In this document: in pieces, positions 52,593 to 60,329 of the stretch
Layout: every line of letters starts with the position of its first letter
Position numbering within the stretch: position 1 is the stretch's first letter
Assembly: GCF_040784915.1 (NCBI RefSeq)
Contig: NZ_CP160797.1
Location: 3,400,137-3,464,136, forward strand
DNA length: 64,000 nt
Direction of reading: 5' to 3'
Source of the DNA: Bacillus vallismortis
Lineage (GTDB): Bacteria; Bacillota; Bacilli; Bacillales; Bacillaceae
The notes under the pieces: generated by a model
The model's input: only the letters and a program-made list of their open reading frames with translations
Database searches by the model: none
What the model was told of the DNA's origin: nothing
Position numbers and translations under genes: made by a program

Positions 52593-54917
52593 TCACTCAG
52601 CATTCTGATATAAGTGAGACGGCACGGCCGTTACAAACGGACTTGCCTTACCTGTATATAACACCGCCAGCATATGCATCGCCCGGGTGCAGGCAGTGTA
52701 TAAGAGCCTGCGGTCGTGCTCTGTTTGATAATGTTCTTCCGATGCATCATAGACAAGGACTGCGTCAAACTCAATTCCCTTCGCTAAATAAACCGGAATG
52801 ACACAAACTCCCTTTTGAAATGTTTGATTTTCTTTATGAATCAGCCGGATATCTATATATTCGCTTATGTAAGCGTGCGCCTGTATGCATTCCTGGGCAG
52901 TCTTGCAAATGACGGCGATCGTTTCATGCCCTTGCTTCTTGAGCCGTTCCATTTCTTTCGTGAGCTTTTGACAAAGGTCCTCACGCCCTTCGGTTTTGAA
53001 AACGAGAGGCATTTCCCCGTTTCTGTTAAAAGGCTCAATGTCCCCTCCGTCCTGAAGCATCGCTTTTGTTAGATCGACAATCTGCCTTGTCGATCTGTAC
53101 GTTCTCTTTAAACGAATATATTCAGCCGGCTCACCTTCAAAGCACGCATCCATATACTTTGCGCCATGTATGGTATGGGCGTATATGGACTGATTGATAT
53201 CACCGAGCACTGTCATGCTGGCGGCCGGAAAAATGCTTCTCATGTAAGCCATCTGAAACGGTGAATAGTCCTGAGCTTCGTCGATAAAAAGATGTTTGAT
53301 CTTCGTATTTTTCTTTCTGCCTTCGATCAAATCCTGCATATAAAGAAACGGCGCCGCATCCTCATAGAGCAATTTATTTTCCGCAAATGCCGATCGGGTC
53401 AGCGCTCCTATCGCTGCCGTCTCCGCATGCTGAAATTTCCCTCCCCAGCTGGAAAACAAATGCAAATACAGCTGTTTGACATCCAGAAACGCAAAGAGCC
53501 TGACCGCCTGTTTGAGCGGATTGAACGCCTTTTTCACAATGATGGCGGCAAGCAGTTGCTGCTCTCTTTGATAATCGTTAAACGTGCTCTCACTGAACTG
53601 TTTCCTTTCCTGGAGTTTTTTGTACACGTCCAGGTAATCCTCTTTGTCGAGCAGCTCAGCTTCCTGAACGACCCAATCCTTACGCCGTTCCTTTTTCTCA
53701 AATGTATTAAGTTCACTCAGCAGCCACTTTGCCGTTTGCTCCATCCGGTTCGGAATGGACTGGTGTTGATCCAATGAGTAAAAATAGGATTGAATTTGTT
53801 CCTTTGTAATCAGTTTTTGTCCGCGGAAGACGATATTTTTAAAGATCATCCCTTCGGAGGACAGCCGGCTGACGTATTCATCAATGAATTCCTGAAAAGA
53901 TAAGCTCGCCTTCCATGTGATTGCCGTAAGCCTTGACGGAAAACCGCCTTTCTTTGATTCGCTCAGGCAATATTCGAGCTGATCAAAGGGGCTTTCACAT
54001 AGGAACTTGCGGCCAAGCCGGTGCTCGATATATTCCTGAAACGTCGCCTGTTCCATATTCTCTTCCCCTAACTCAGGCAAAACAGAGGAGACATAGCTGT
54101 TAAATAAAAAGTTTGGAGAAAATAAAACGATTTGTCCGGCATCAATAACGCCGCGGTACCTGTATAACAAATAAGCGACGCGCTGGAGTGCTGCCGATGT
54201 TTTCCCGCTGCCAGCTGCTCCCTGCACGATCAGAAATTTGCTTTTTTCATTACGGATAATCTGATTTTGTTCTTTCTGAATTGTAGACACGATGTTTTTC
54301 ATTTGGGTATCAGATTGATGGCTCAAGACCTCTTGCAGCATTTCATCACCGATCGTCATATCAGTATTAAACATTGCCTTGAGAGCGCCGTTTTTAATGA
54401 TAAACTGGCGTTTCAGCACCATTTGGCCTTCTATCGTTTCGCCGGGCACTTCGTACTCCGCTTTTCCTGGGGAATAATTGTAGTACATACTGGATATCGG
54501 CGCCCTCCAGTCATAGATCAGAAAGTGTTCCTCCTTCTCATCCATGCAAGAAGCTAAACCGATATAAATTCGCTCTGCCTGTTCCTCTCCGTTTTCAATA
54601 AAATCAATCCGGCCGAAATAAGGCGATGCTTTTAATTGATGAATTCGTTTGAGCTGCTGATCCATACGCCGATGATTTCGTTCCCGATCAGACAGCAGCT
54701 CCGCCTGCTGCTTAATGCTTGCCATCGTTTCAACCGCTTCATGGGTATCATCAAGATTGACCGTAACATCCTCCCAAAAGCTTTTTCTTAATCCGATAAT
54801 ATCATGCTTTAACCCGCCTGCAGACGTTTCCAGAAACCGCTCTTTTCGCCCGAGCTCCTGCAGTACCTCATCTATTCTTGACTGTTCTTCCTTCCATTCC
54901 TTATCCTGCTGATTCAT
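52593..54917 (-). CDS. helD: RNA polymerase-associated helicase-like protein HelD
   Basis: A 774-residue UvrD/Rep-like superfamily 1 protein (YvgS) that binds RNA polymerase and helps release it from stalled or terminated DNA. N-terminal coiled-coil arm (about 1-90), Walker [22 protein letters not shown] (about 235), Walker [15 protein letters not shown], motif GDINQSIY, and C-terminal [28 protein letters not shown]. The start is the ATG at 54917 behind TGGAGGTG; the three codons upstream fall inside that site. Confidence 0.94.
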   Translation of the reverse strand: MNQQDKEWKEEQSRIDEVLQELGRKERFLETSAGGLKHDIIGLRKSFWEDVTVNLDDTHEAVETMASIKQQAELLSDRERNHRRMDQQLKRIHQLKASPYFGRIDFIENGEEQAERIYIGLASCMDEKEEHFLIYDWRAPISSMYYNYSPGKAEYEVPGETIEGQMVLKRQFIIKNGALKAMFNTDMTIGDEMLQEVLSHQSDTQMKNIVSTIQKEQNQIIRNEKSKFLIVQGAAGSGKTSAALQRVAYLLYRYRGVIDAGQIVLFSPNFLFNSYVSSVLPELGEENMEQATFQEYIEHRLGRKFLCESPFDQLEYCLSESKKGGFPSRLTAITWKASLSFQEFIDEYVSRLSSEGMIFKNIVFRGQKLITKEQIQSYFYSLDQHQSIPNRMEQTAKWLLSELNTFEKKERRKDWVVQEAELLDKEDYLDVYKKLQERKQFSESTFNDYQREQQLLAAIIVKKAFNPLKQAVRLFAFLDVKQLYLHLFSSWGGKFQHAETAAIGALTRSAFAENKLLYEDAAPFLYMQDLIEGRKKNTKIKHLFIDEAQDYSPFQMAYMRSIFPAASMTVLGDINQSIYAHTIHGAKYMDACFEGEPAEYIRLKRTYRSTRQIVDLTKAMLQDGGDIEPFNRNGEMPLVFKTEGREDLCQKLTKEMERLKKQGHETIAVICKTAQECIQAHAYISEYIDIRLIHKENQTFQKGVCVIPVYLAKGIEFDAVLVYDASEEHYQTEHDRRLLYTACTRAMHMLAVLYTGKASPFVTAVPSHLYQNAE

Positions 54918-54939
54918 GGACGGCACCTCCAGAAAATAG

Positions 54940-54969
54940 TTGACAAATTCAGATGAAATACTGTAAAAT
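54940..54969 (+). promoter_or_regulatory. Orphan promoter-like sequence on the plus strand upstream of helD
   Basis: TTGACA (54940-54945), 18-bp spacer, TAAAAT (54964-54969). It points away from helD into a stretch with no plus-strand gene, ending at the hairpin at 55064-55104. It could make a transcript of about 125 nt or be chance in AT-rich DNA. Confidence 0.35.
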
Positions 54970-55063
54970 AAAATTGGATATATATTATAAATATGATAAA
55001 AATAAGCAAATACAATTTATCTTAGCACATTTACCCAATATCAATCAAGGTTTGGGTTATTTA

Positions 55064-55104
55064 TATGCAAAAAAACCGATTTGAAATTGAAATCGGTTTT
55101 TTTA
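55064..55104. terminator. Terminator of yvgT, usable on both strands
   Basis: AAAAAAACCGATTT / AAATCGGTTTTTTT-type stem (left and right arms match over about 12 bp) just beyond the yvgT stop. Confidence 0.85.
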
Positions 55105-55109
55105 TGATG

Positions 55110-55718
55110 TTAGTTATCTAAGCGAAAAGAACGGTTTGGCAGCTTCCAATTAAACATATAGGAACAAACGCGGCAAACAACGAGCACGAAAAACAGAACG
55201 TACAAGCCAAATGAGTTTCCCAGCCAGCCCAAGCCGACGATTAAACCGCCGAGAGCCGCCCAGACCGCATAAATTTCCGCTTTCAGCACAAGCGGTTTGC
55301 GTCCGGCAAGAAGATCGCGAATGATTCCGCCGCCGCTTCCTGTCAGGACCGCAGCCACGATAACGGCACTAAGCGGATGACCCATTTTGACGGCATACAG
55401 TGCGCCTTGGATGGCGAAGGCCGCGAGACCGATCGCATCTGATAAGTTGCCCCACTTGTTCCAATGCCTCAACAGCAGCTTCGGAAACAGAAACACAATC
55501 GTAATGGAGAGGAGGGCGATTTGAAAGTACGCGCCCTGCTCCCATAAAGCCGACACCGGAACACCAATCAGCAAATTGCGGATCGCTCCTCCTCCAAAAG
55601 CTGTGACAATCCCTAATATATAAACTCCTAAAATATCATATTCCTCTTCCATCGCAACAATTGCGCCGCTGACTGCAAACGCAATGATGCCAATCACACT
55701 GAGCAGCTCCCAAGCCAT
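55110..55718 (-). CDS. yvgT: UPF0126/TRIC-family membrane protein YvgT
   Basis: A 202-residue protein with about seven hydrophobic helices built as two related halves; each has a glycine-rich loop (TAFGGGAIRNLLIG and LTGSGGGIIRDLLAG), the mark of the bacterial TRIC/UPF0126 cation-channel family. Probably a homotrimeric cation channel; no physiological role known. Monocistronic. Confidence 0.88.
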   Translation of the reverse strand: MAWELLSVIGIIAFAVSGAIVAMEEEYDILGVYILGIVTAFGGGAIRNLLIGVPVSALWEQGAYFQIALLSITIVFLFPKLLLRHWNKWGNLSDAIGLAAFAIQGALYAVKMGHPLSAVIVAAVLTGSGGGIIRDLLAGRKPLVLKAEIYAVWAALGGLIVGLGWLGNSFGLYVLFFVLVVCRVCSYMFNWKLPNRSFRLDN

Positions 55719-55866
55719 TCTGATGACTCCCTTTATGTTTGTTAAATTTTCTGACGACCTCTAGATTTTATAATCGCTCAAGCGTAAAATCAATAACATT
55801 TTCACAATAAAAAAAGATAAATTTAGAGGGAGTACACCAAACGCTATTGAGCTGTCATTTACAGAT

Positions 55867-55896
55867 GAAAAAACGCCCGGCATAAGCGGACGCTTT
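55867..55896 (-). terminator. Terminator of bdbDC
   Basis: On the minus strand AAAAAGCG-TCCG and CGGG-CGTTTTTT form an imperfect stem with T-run just past the bdbC stop. Confidence 0.7.
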
Positions 55897-55900
55897 TTGG

Positions 55901-56317
55901 TTATTCAGATTTTTCGCCTTTCAGCAGACACATAAAAACAATAATCAGGATAAAAGCAATCAGGGCCAGAAATGGAATGGTCATAAAACCGAACCAGTTA
56001 ATATATTGGCCTGAGCACGGCACGCCGCTTACACACGGCTTAATGCCGGAAAAGCCCGGCACTTTCTGCTCTAAGTAATGCATAATCGAAATAAATGCCC
56101 CGATAATCGCCATCGGAAGCGCATATTTTTTCACGCGTGTGTCCCCTTGAAAGGTGGCGATTCCTAAAATCAAGACGAGCGGATACATGAGGATACGCTG
56201 GTACCAGCACAGTTCACATGGAATGAACTTTTTGATTTCACTGAAATACAGGCTGCCGAGCATAGCGGTAAGAGCGACAACCCAAGAAGCATATAAACAT
56301 ACAATTCTATTTTTCAT
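55901..56317 (-). CDS. bdbC: DsbB-like thiol oxidoreductase BdbC
   Basis: A 138-residue four-helix membrane protein (YvgU). Redox pairs C34-x-x-C37 (PCELCW) and C95/C101 in KPCVSGVPCSG, as in DsbB. It reoxidises BdbD with quinone as acceptor, for disulfide formation in exported proteins such as ComGC. It lies 5 bp after bdbD in the same operon. Confidence 0.94.
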   Translation of the reverse strand: MKNRIVCLYASWVVALTAMLGSLYFSEIKKFIPCELCWYQRILMYPLVLILGIATFQGDTRVKKYALPMAIIGAFISIMHYLEQKVPGFSGIKPCVSGVPCSGQYINWFGFMTIPFLALIAFILIIVFMCLLKGEKSE

Positions 56318-56322
56318 ATGAT

Positions 56323-56991
56323 TTACTTCCCTTTCAGCTCTTTTTCTATCGTTTCTTTGATTTCATCATAATCTGAGAAATCGCTAATCACTTTATCATT
56401 AACGTAAATCGTCGGTGTGGCGTTTATGTTCATTTTTTGATTAAGTTCGGAATCTCTTTCCACTTGGGAAGCGAATGTTTCCTTATCAAGATTGTCCTTG
56501 AGCGTCTCAGGATTGACCTTCGTGGTGCTTTTGGCAACATCACCGAGAACGGCCGGGGTCACCCATTCCTGTTCTGTATCCGGCTGTTTGTCGAACAGCT
56601 TTTCATGGAATGCCCAGAAAGAGTCAGGATCTTCTTTCCATACTTCTTCTGATGAAAGAGCCGCTAATATTGAACCTTTTCCATGGAACATGACGTTCAC
56701 GAATGAAAATTTCACATCGCCCTTATCAATAAAGTCTTTCTGTATTTTTGGGAAGATGTCACTGTTAAACATTTTACAAGACGGACATTTATAATCTCCG
56801 AATTCAACTACAGTTACCGGTGCATCATCCTTGCCGAGCACAGGCTGGCCTTTGATAGACGGCTGTCCGGAAACCGCTTCATTGCCTTGTTCCGTTTTGT
56901 TATTAATAATGACAATGGCTGCTAACAAGACAACAACCACAACCGTAAGGATGACCGCGAATTTCGCAGAAGACTGCTGTTTCTTTTTCAC
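56323..56991 (-). CDS. bdbD: DsbA-like thiol-disulfide oxidoreductase BdbD
   Basis: A 222-residue protein (YvgV) with an N-terminal membrane anchor (about 11-30) and an extracellular thioredoxin-like domain with helical insert. Active site C69-P-S-C72 in GDYKCPSCKMF; cis-Pro region NATPTIYVND. Partner of BdbC. First gene of the pair; a terminator separates it from cadA. Confidence 0.94.
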   Translation of the reverse strand: MKKKQQSSAKFAVILTVVVVVLLAAIVIINNKTEQGNEAVSGQPSIKGQPVLGKDDAPVTVVEFGDYKCPSCKMFNSDIFPKIQKDFIDKGDVKFSFVNVMFHGKGSILAALSSEEVWKEDPDSFWAFHEKLFDKQPDTEQEWVTPAVLGDVAKSTTKVNPETLKDNLDKETFASQVERDSELNQKMNINATPTIYVNDKVISDFSDYDEIKETIEKELKGK

Positions 56992-57021
56992 TCCGACACC
57001 TCATCGTTTTAAAATTATAAA

Positions 57022-57054
57022 AAAGAAGCGGATCGCAATTGACCCGCTTCTTTA
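57022..57054 (-). terminator. Terminator of cadA
   Basis: AAGAAGCGG / CCGCTTCTT stem with TTTTTT on the minus strand, between cadA and bdbD. Confidence 0.85.
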
Positions 57055-57112
57055 TTTTAACAAGACAAGCGCCGATAAGAAAAGCCCGAAAAAATGAATT
57101 CTCTCCGACAAT

Positions 57113-59221
57113 TTATCTGTTTTTGAGACGCATAACGCGCATGGCGTTTGCCACAGCGAGCAGCGTAACGCCGACATCTGAGAAAACCGCTTCCCACATA
57201 GTTGCAATTCCGAATGCTCCGAGAATGAGAAAGATCGCTTTCACGCCTAAAGCAAAGCCGATGTTTTGCCACACGATCCGCCGTGTCCGTTTGGCAATCC
57301 GAATCGCTTCGGCTATTTTTGAAGGCTGATCTGTCATCAGCACGACGTCTGCTGCTTCTACCGCGGCGTCTGAGCCAAGGCCGCCCATGGCCGCTCCGAT
57401 ATCCGCGCGCGCAAGCACCGGCGTATCATTGATGCCGTCACCGACAAAAATGAGTTTTTCATTTGGCGAAAGCTTGGCTTCTAATGCTTCAACCCGCGCG
57501 ACTTTATCCTGCGGCAGCAGCTCCGCATATACCTCGTCGATGCCAAGCTGTTTTCCGACGGCTTCTCCCGTTTGTTTTGAATCACCTGTCAGCATAATTG
57601 TCTGTTTGATTCCAAGCGACTTCAGATCAGCAATCGCCTGTGCCGCGTCTTCTTTTGCTTCATCCGCTATGATGATTGCTCCCGCATAATGTTGATCAAC
57701 AGCAATGTGTACGATTGTTCCTGCTTTTTGATCCGGGACGCCTTTAATCTGTTCTCTTTCCATGAGCTTCTGATTCCCAGCAAGGATTTCTGTTCCGTTT
57801 ACTTTTGCAAAAATGCCGTGGCCGGATATTTCCTCATATGACTCTATCGCGTCAGAGGAAAGCGTCTTTCCGTAAGCTTTACGCACAGATTCAGCAATAG
57901 GATGCTGGGAATGAAGCTCAGCATATGCCGCCGCTTCAAGTAATTTTTCCTTTGTAAATCCTTCTGCGGGTTTAATTTCTGTCACTTCAAAACTGCCTTT
58001 TGTTAATGTTCCTGTCTTATCAAACACCGCGTATTTAACTTGATTCAAGGCTTCTAAATAATTGCTTCCCTTCACAAGCACTCCGGCCTTAGAGGCTGCG
58101 CCGATTCCGCCGAAGAAACCGAGCGGTATAGAGACAACAAGCGCACATGGACAAGAAATCACTAAGAAAATAAGCGCGCGGTACACCCAATCGGAAAGTG
58201 CGGCGCCGGGAATAACCAGCGGCGGGACAAAGGCCAGCAATACCGCGATGATCACGACAGCAGGTGTATAATACTTGGCAAACTTCGTGATAAAGTTTTC
58301 TGTCCGGGCTTTACGGCTGCTCGCATTTTGAACCAAATCTAATATTTTTGATACTGCAGATTCCTGATAGCCCTTTGTGACTTCAATATGCAGAACGCCG
58401 TTTTGATTGATAAAGCCTGACATCACATCTTGTCCTTCTGTAGCTTTTCTTGGAAAAGACTCACCTGTCAATGCAGACGTATCAACCATCGCTGATCCTT
58501 GTACGACCTTACCGTCAAGGGGTATGCTTTCTCCGGGATTGACCACAATGATGTCTCCTATCTTTACGTCCTCTGGAGAAACCAGTTCGATGCCGTTCTT
58601 TGTTTTGACATTGGCGTAATCAGGCCGTATGTCCATTAACGCACTGATTGATTTTCTGGAACGGCTGACCGCGGCTCCTTGAAAAAGCTCACCGATTTGG
58701 TAAAACAGCATAACGGCAACGCCTTCAGGGTATTGCTTAATCAGAAAAGCGCCGATTGTGGCAAGGGCCATTAAGAAATGCTCATCAAACACCTGACCGC
58801 GGCTGATGTTTTTGATTGCCCGGATGACAATATCACCGCCGATGATCAAATAGGCAGCGAGGAAAAGGAAAAATTCGATTGTTCCGGAATGAACGACATA
58901 TGCCGCTGCTCCTAAAATGACAGCAACCGCCATTCTGATCAGCATATTGATCATTCGATTGCGATAGCCGTCTTCAGCTGATTTCTTTTTATGCTTTTGG
59001 CGAACTGTTACATGCGGATCGATTGATTTTACTTTTTTCTCTACCTTATTGGCGACCCATTGCTCTTCTTTCCCACCGGCTGAGACAGTCAAGGTGCTTG
59101 CCGCAAAATTTACCGCGCATCCGTCAATGCCTTTTATGCCTTTAACTCCGTTTTCAATTTTTTGGGCACAATTACTGCAATCCAAACCGTCCAGAATGTA
59201 TTCCTGTTTCACTAGTCTCAC
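57113..59221 (-). CDS. cadA: Zn/Cd/Co-transporting P1B-type ATPase CadA
   Basis: A 702-residue metal exporter (YvgW). N-terminal metal-binding domain with C15-x-x-C18 (GLDCSNCAQ), membrane helices, TGES actuator motif, CPC in VISCPCALVV, phosphorylation site DKTGTLTKG and nucleotide site GDGINDTP. It pumps Zn, Cd or Co out. Start GTG at 59221 behind GGAAGG. A CzrA-type operator and a SigA promoter are intact upstream, although an IS200-type element is inserted just beyond the -35 box. Confidence 0.95.
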   Translation of the reverse strand: MRLVKQEYILDGLDCSNCAQKIENGVKGIKGIDGCAVNFAASTLTVSAGGKEEQWVANKVEKKVKSIDPHVTVRQKHKKKSAEDGYRNRMINMLIRMAVAVILGAAAYVVHSGTIEFFLFLAAYLIIGGDIVIRAIKNISRGQVFDEHFLMALATIGAFLIKQYPEGVAVMLFYQIGELFQGAAVSRSRKSISALMDIRPDYANVKTKNGIELVSPEDVKIGDIIVVNPGESIPLDGKVVQGSAMVDTSALTGESFPRKATEGQDVMSGFINQNGVLHIEVTKGYQESAVSKILDLVQNASSRKARTENFITKFAKYYTPAVVIIAVLLAFVPPLVIPGAALSDWVYRALIFLVISCPCALVVSIPLGFFGGIGAASKAGVLVKGSNYLEALNQVKYAVFDKTGTLTKGSFEVTEIKPAEGFTKEKLLEAAAYAELHSQHPIAESVRKAYGKTLSSDAIESYEEISGHGIFAKVNGTEILAGNQKLMEREQIKGVPDQKAGTIVHIAVDQHYAGAIIIADEAKEDAAQAIADLKSLGIKQTIMLTGDSKQTGEAVGKQLGIDEVYAELLPQDKVARVEALEAKLSPNEKLIFVGDGINDTPVLARADIGAAMGGLGSDAAVEAADVVLMTDQPSKIAEAIRIAKRTRRIVWQNIGFALGVKAIFLILGAFGIATMWEAVFSDVGVTLLAVANAMRVMRLKNR

Positions 59222-59285
59222 CTTACCTTCCGATTTAGGGTTCCCTCTTCAAGCGTATCAATGAGTGTCGGCAACGAAATTATAT

Positions 59286-59305
59286 ATATGAGCATATAAT
59301 CATAT
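59286..59305. promoter_or_regulatory. CzrA-type operator of cadA
   Basis: ATATGA-N8-TCATAT (ATATGAGCATATAATCATAT) is an ArsR/SmtB-type dyad lying just downstream of the cadA -10 box. CzrA is the known zinc/cadmium-responsive repressor of cadA in B. subtilis. Confidence 0.75.
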
Positions 59306-59319
59306 AATTGATTACATTT

Positions 59320-59349
59320 ATTATATGGCTTTTACCAAGAAAGTGTCAA
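59320..59349 (-). promoter_or_regulatory. SigA promoter of cadA
   Basis: On the minus strand TTGACA (59344-59349) and TATAAT (59320-59325) with an 18-bp spacer. Both hexamers are consensus. The RE hairpin of the IS element starts only 9 bp upstream of the -35 box. Confidence 0.8.
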
Positions 59350-59484
59350 TGATAATCACCACCCGTGATAACGGGTGGTTTTCTCTGCGGCTGAAAGCCT
59401 TTGTTACTGACCAAACCCTAAAGGGCTTCTGAATGGTTCGCCTTATGTACTACTTTTTCTGGCCAGACCTCAAAGGCCTTCTCC

Positions 59485-59967
59485 TTATTTTCGTTTCTTT
59501 TTCTTGACCTCTTCACCTGTGAATGGATCGATGTATTCCATCATCGTTAATTGTTCCGCAACGATATCATCTTGTATCTGATTTCGTATATATTCTTCTA
59601 TTACCTTTTTGTTTCTTCCTACTGTATCTACGTAATATCCAGTACACCAAAATTTCCGGTTTCCATATCTGTATTTCAAATTTGCGTGTCGATCAAATAT
59701 CATTAAACTGCTTTTACCTTTTAAATATCCCACAAATGCCGATACGCTTATCTTTGGCGGTATGCTCACTAACATATGGATATGATCTTTACACGCTGTT
59801 GCTTCGATAATTTCGACTCCTTTCCTTTCACATAAGGTTCGAAGTATTTCCCCAATATCTTTTTTGATTTTCCCATAAATGACTTGCCTTCTATACTTCG
59901 GGGCAAATACGATGTGATACTTACAATTCCATGTTGTGTGTGCTAAACTGTTAGTGTCTTTTGACAT
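59485..59967 (-). CDS. tnpA: IS200-type HUH transposase TnpA
   Basis: A 160-residue Y1 transposase. HUH motif H62-I-H64 in CKDHIHMLVSIPP, and catalytic Tyr126 with Gln130 in EEYIRNQ, the layout of IS608 TnpA (H64, H66, Y127, Q131). Conserved FWCTGYYVDTVG is present. A Lys-rich tail ends the protein. The ATG at 59967 (M-S-K-D-T-N-S) follows GGAGGAG; upstream in-frame codons to 60009 lie in the leader. It cuts single-stranded DNA through 5'-phosphotyrosine. The frame is intact, so it is probably active. Confidence 0.92.
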   Translation of the reverse strand: MSKDTNSLAHTTWNCKYHIVFAPKYRRQVIYGKIKKDIGEILRTLCERKGVEIIEATACKDHIHMLVSIPPKISVSAFVGYLKGKSSLMIFDRHANLKYRYGNRKFWCTGYYVDTVGRNKKVIEEYIRNQIQDDIVAEQLTMMEYIDPFTGEEVKKKKRK

Positions 59968-59969
59968 AA

Positions 59970-60036
59970 AAAACTCCTCCGTATGTTGATATTTTGGTTG
60001 GCGAACCAAAAATATTTTAGCACCCGGGGGAGTTTT
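59970..60036 (-). promoter_or_regulatory. Folded leader hiding the tnpA ribosome binding site
   Basis: On the minus strand AAAACTCCCCC (60026-60036) pairs with GGAGGAGTTTT (59970-59980) at 10 of 11 positions; the second arm is the Shine-Dalgarno. Inside it a perfect 8-bp hairpin TTTTGGTT / AACCAAAA (59992-60011) stacks. Such sequestration keeps IS200 transposase translation low. Confidence 0.7.
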
Positions 60037-60104
60037 CTTAATACAACGCTGAAAGCTTTTTGGAACCCTAGGCCTAGCCTAGGGTTTTCTTTTTCACAAT
60101 AAAC

Positions 60105-60129
60105 AAAAACCGGCATATCGCCGGTTTTT
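60105..60129 (-). terminator. Distal terminator downstream of copA
   Basis: AAAAACCGGC / GCCGGTTTTT, a perfect 10-bp stem with a 5-nt loop. Its left part AAAAACCGGCATAT is repeated exactly at 60316-60329, next to the copA stop, with the structured repeat in between. Confidence 0.8.
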
Positions 60130-60148
60130 CGGTTGTTGACAACATGAT

Positions 60149-60314
60149 TGAACACCCTTGAAATCTAGAAAGGACGAGCATTGGAGCAGACTTTCACAGG
60201 ATGTGATGACGGCGGCCTTTAGACAGCACGTCTGGAATTTAGCCGCCGTTCCATTCTTTCATTGAGCACCAACGCGCAGGCCTGACAACGAATGCGAGGG
60301 TTTGTCGATAAGCT
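60149..60314. repeat. Structured dispersed repeat, copy 2 (downstream of copA)
   Basis: About 166 bp related to 52405-52568 in the same orientation, with blocks CCCTTGAAATCTAGAAAGGACG, CATTGGAGCAGACTT, TTTAGCCGCC, TGAGCACCAA and GACAACGAATGCGAGGG. The central helix is 8 bp here, ACGGCGGC / GCCGCCGT (60209-60216 with 60242-60249). Compared with copy 1 an A-T pair is replaced by G-C, a compensatory change. It lies between the copA stop and its hairpin, and makes up most of the 362-bp gap between tnpA and copA together with the IS end. Confidence 0.75.
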
Positions 60315-60329
60315 GAAAAACCGGCATAT

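Larger units (their letters stand above)
59351..60090 (-). mobile_element. IS200/IS605-family element with a single tnpA
   Basis: A compact element of about 740 bp lying between cadA and copA. It has one gene, tnpA, and no inverted terminal repeats. Instead it has subterminal palindromes, as in IS200. Near the tnpA 3' end ACCACCCGT / ACGGGTGGT forms a 9-bp stem with loop GATA (59358-59379). Near the 5' end AACCCTAGG / CCTAGGGTT forms a 9-bp stem (60064-60086). The octamer CTGAAAGC occurs inside both ends (about 59390 and 60049). Exact boundaries are approximate because these elements make no target duplication. Confidence 0.85.

Noticed and set aside
52406..52613. Overlapping ORFs of about 65 codons on both strands within the repeat next to helD
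   Set aside because: They lie in the structured repeat and terminator arms, lack ribosome binding sites, and are not kept in the second copy.
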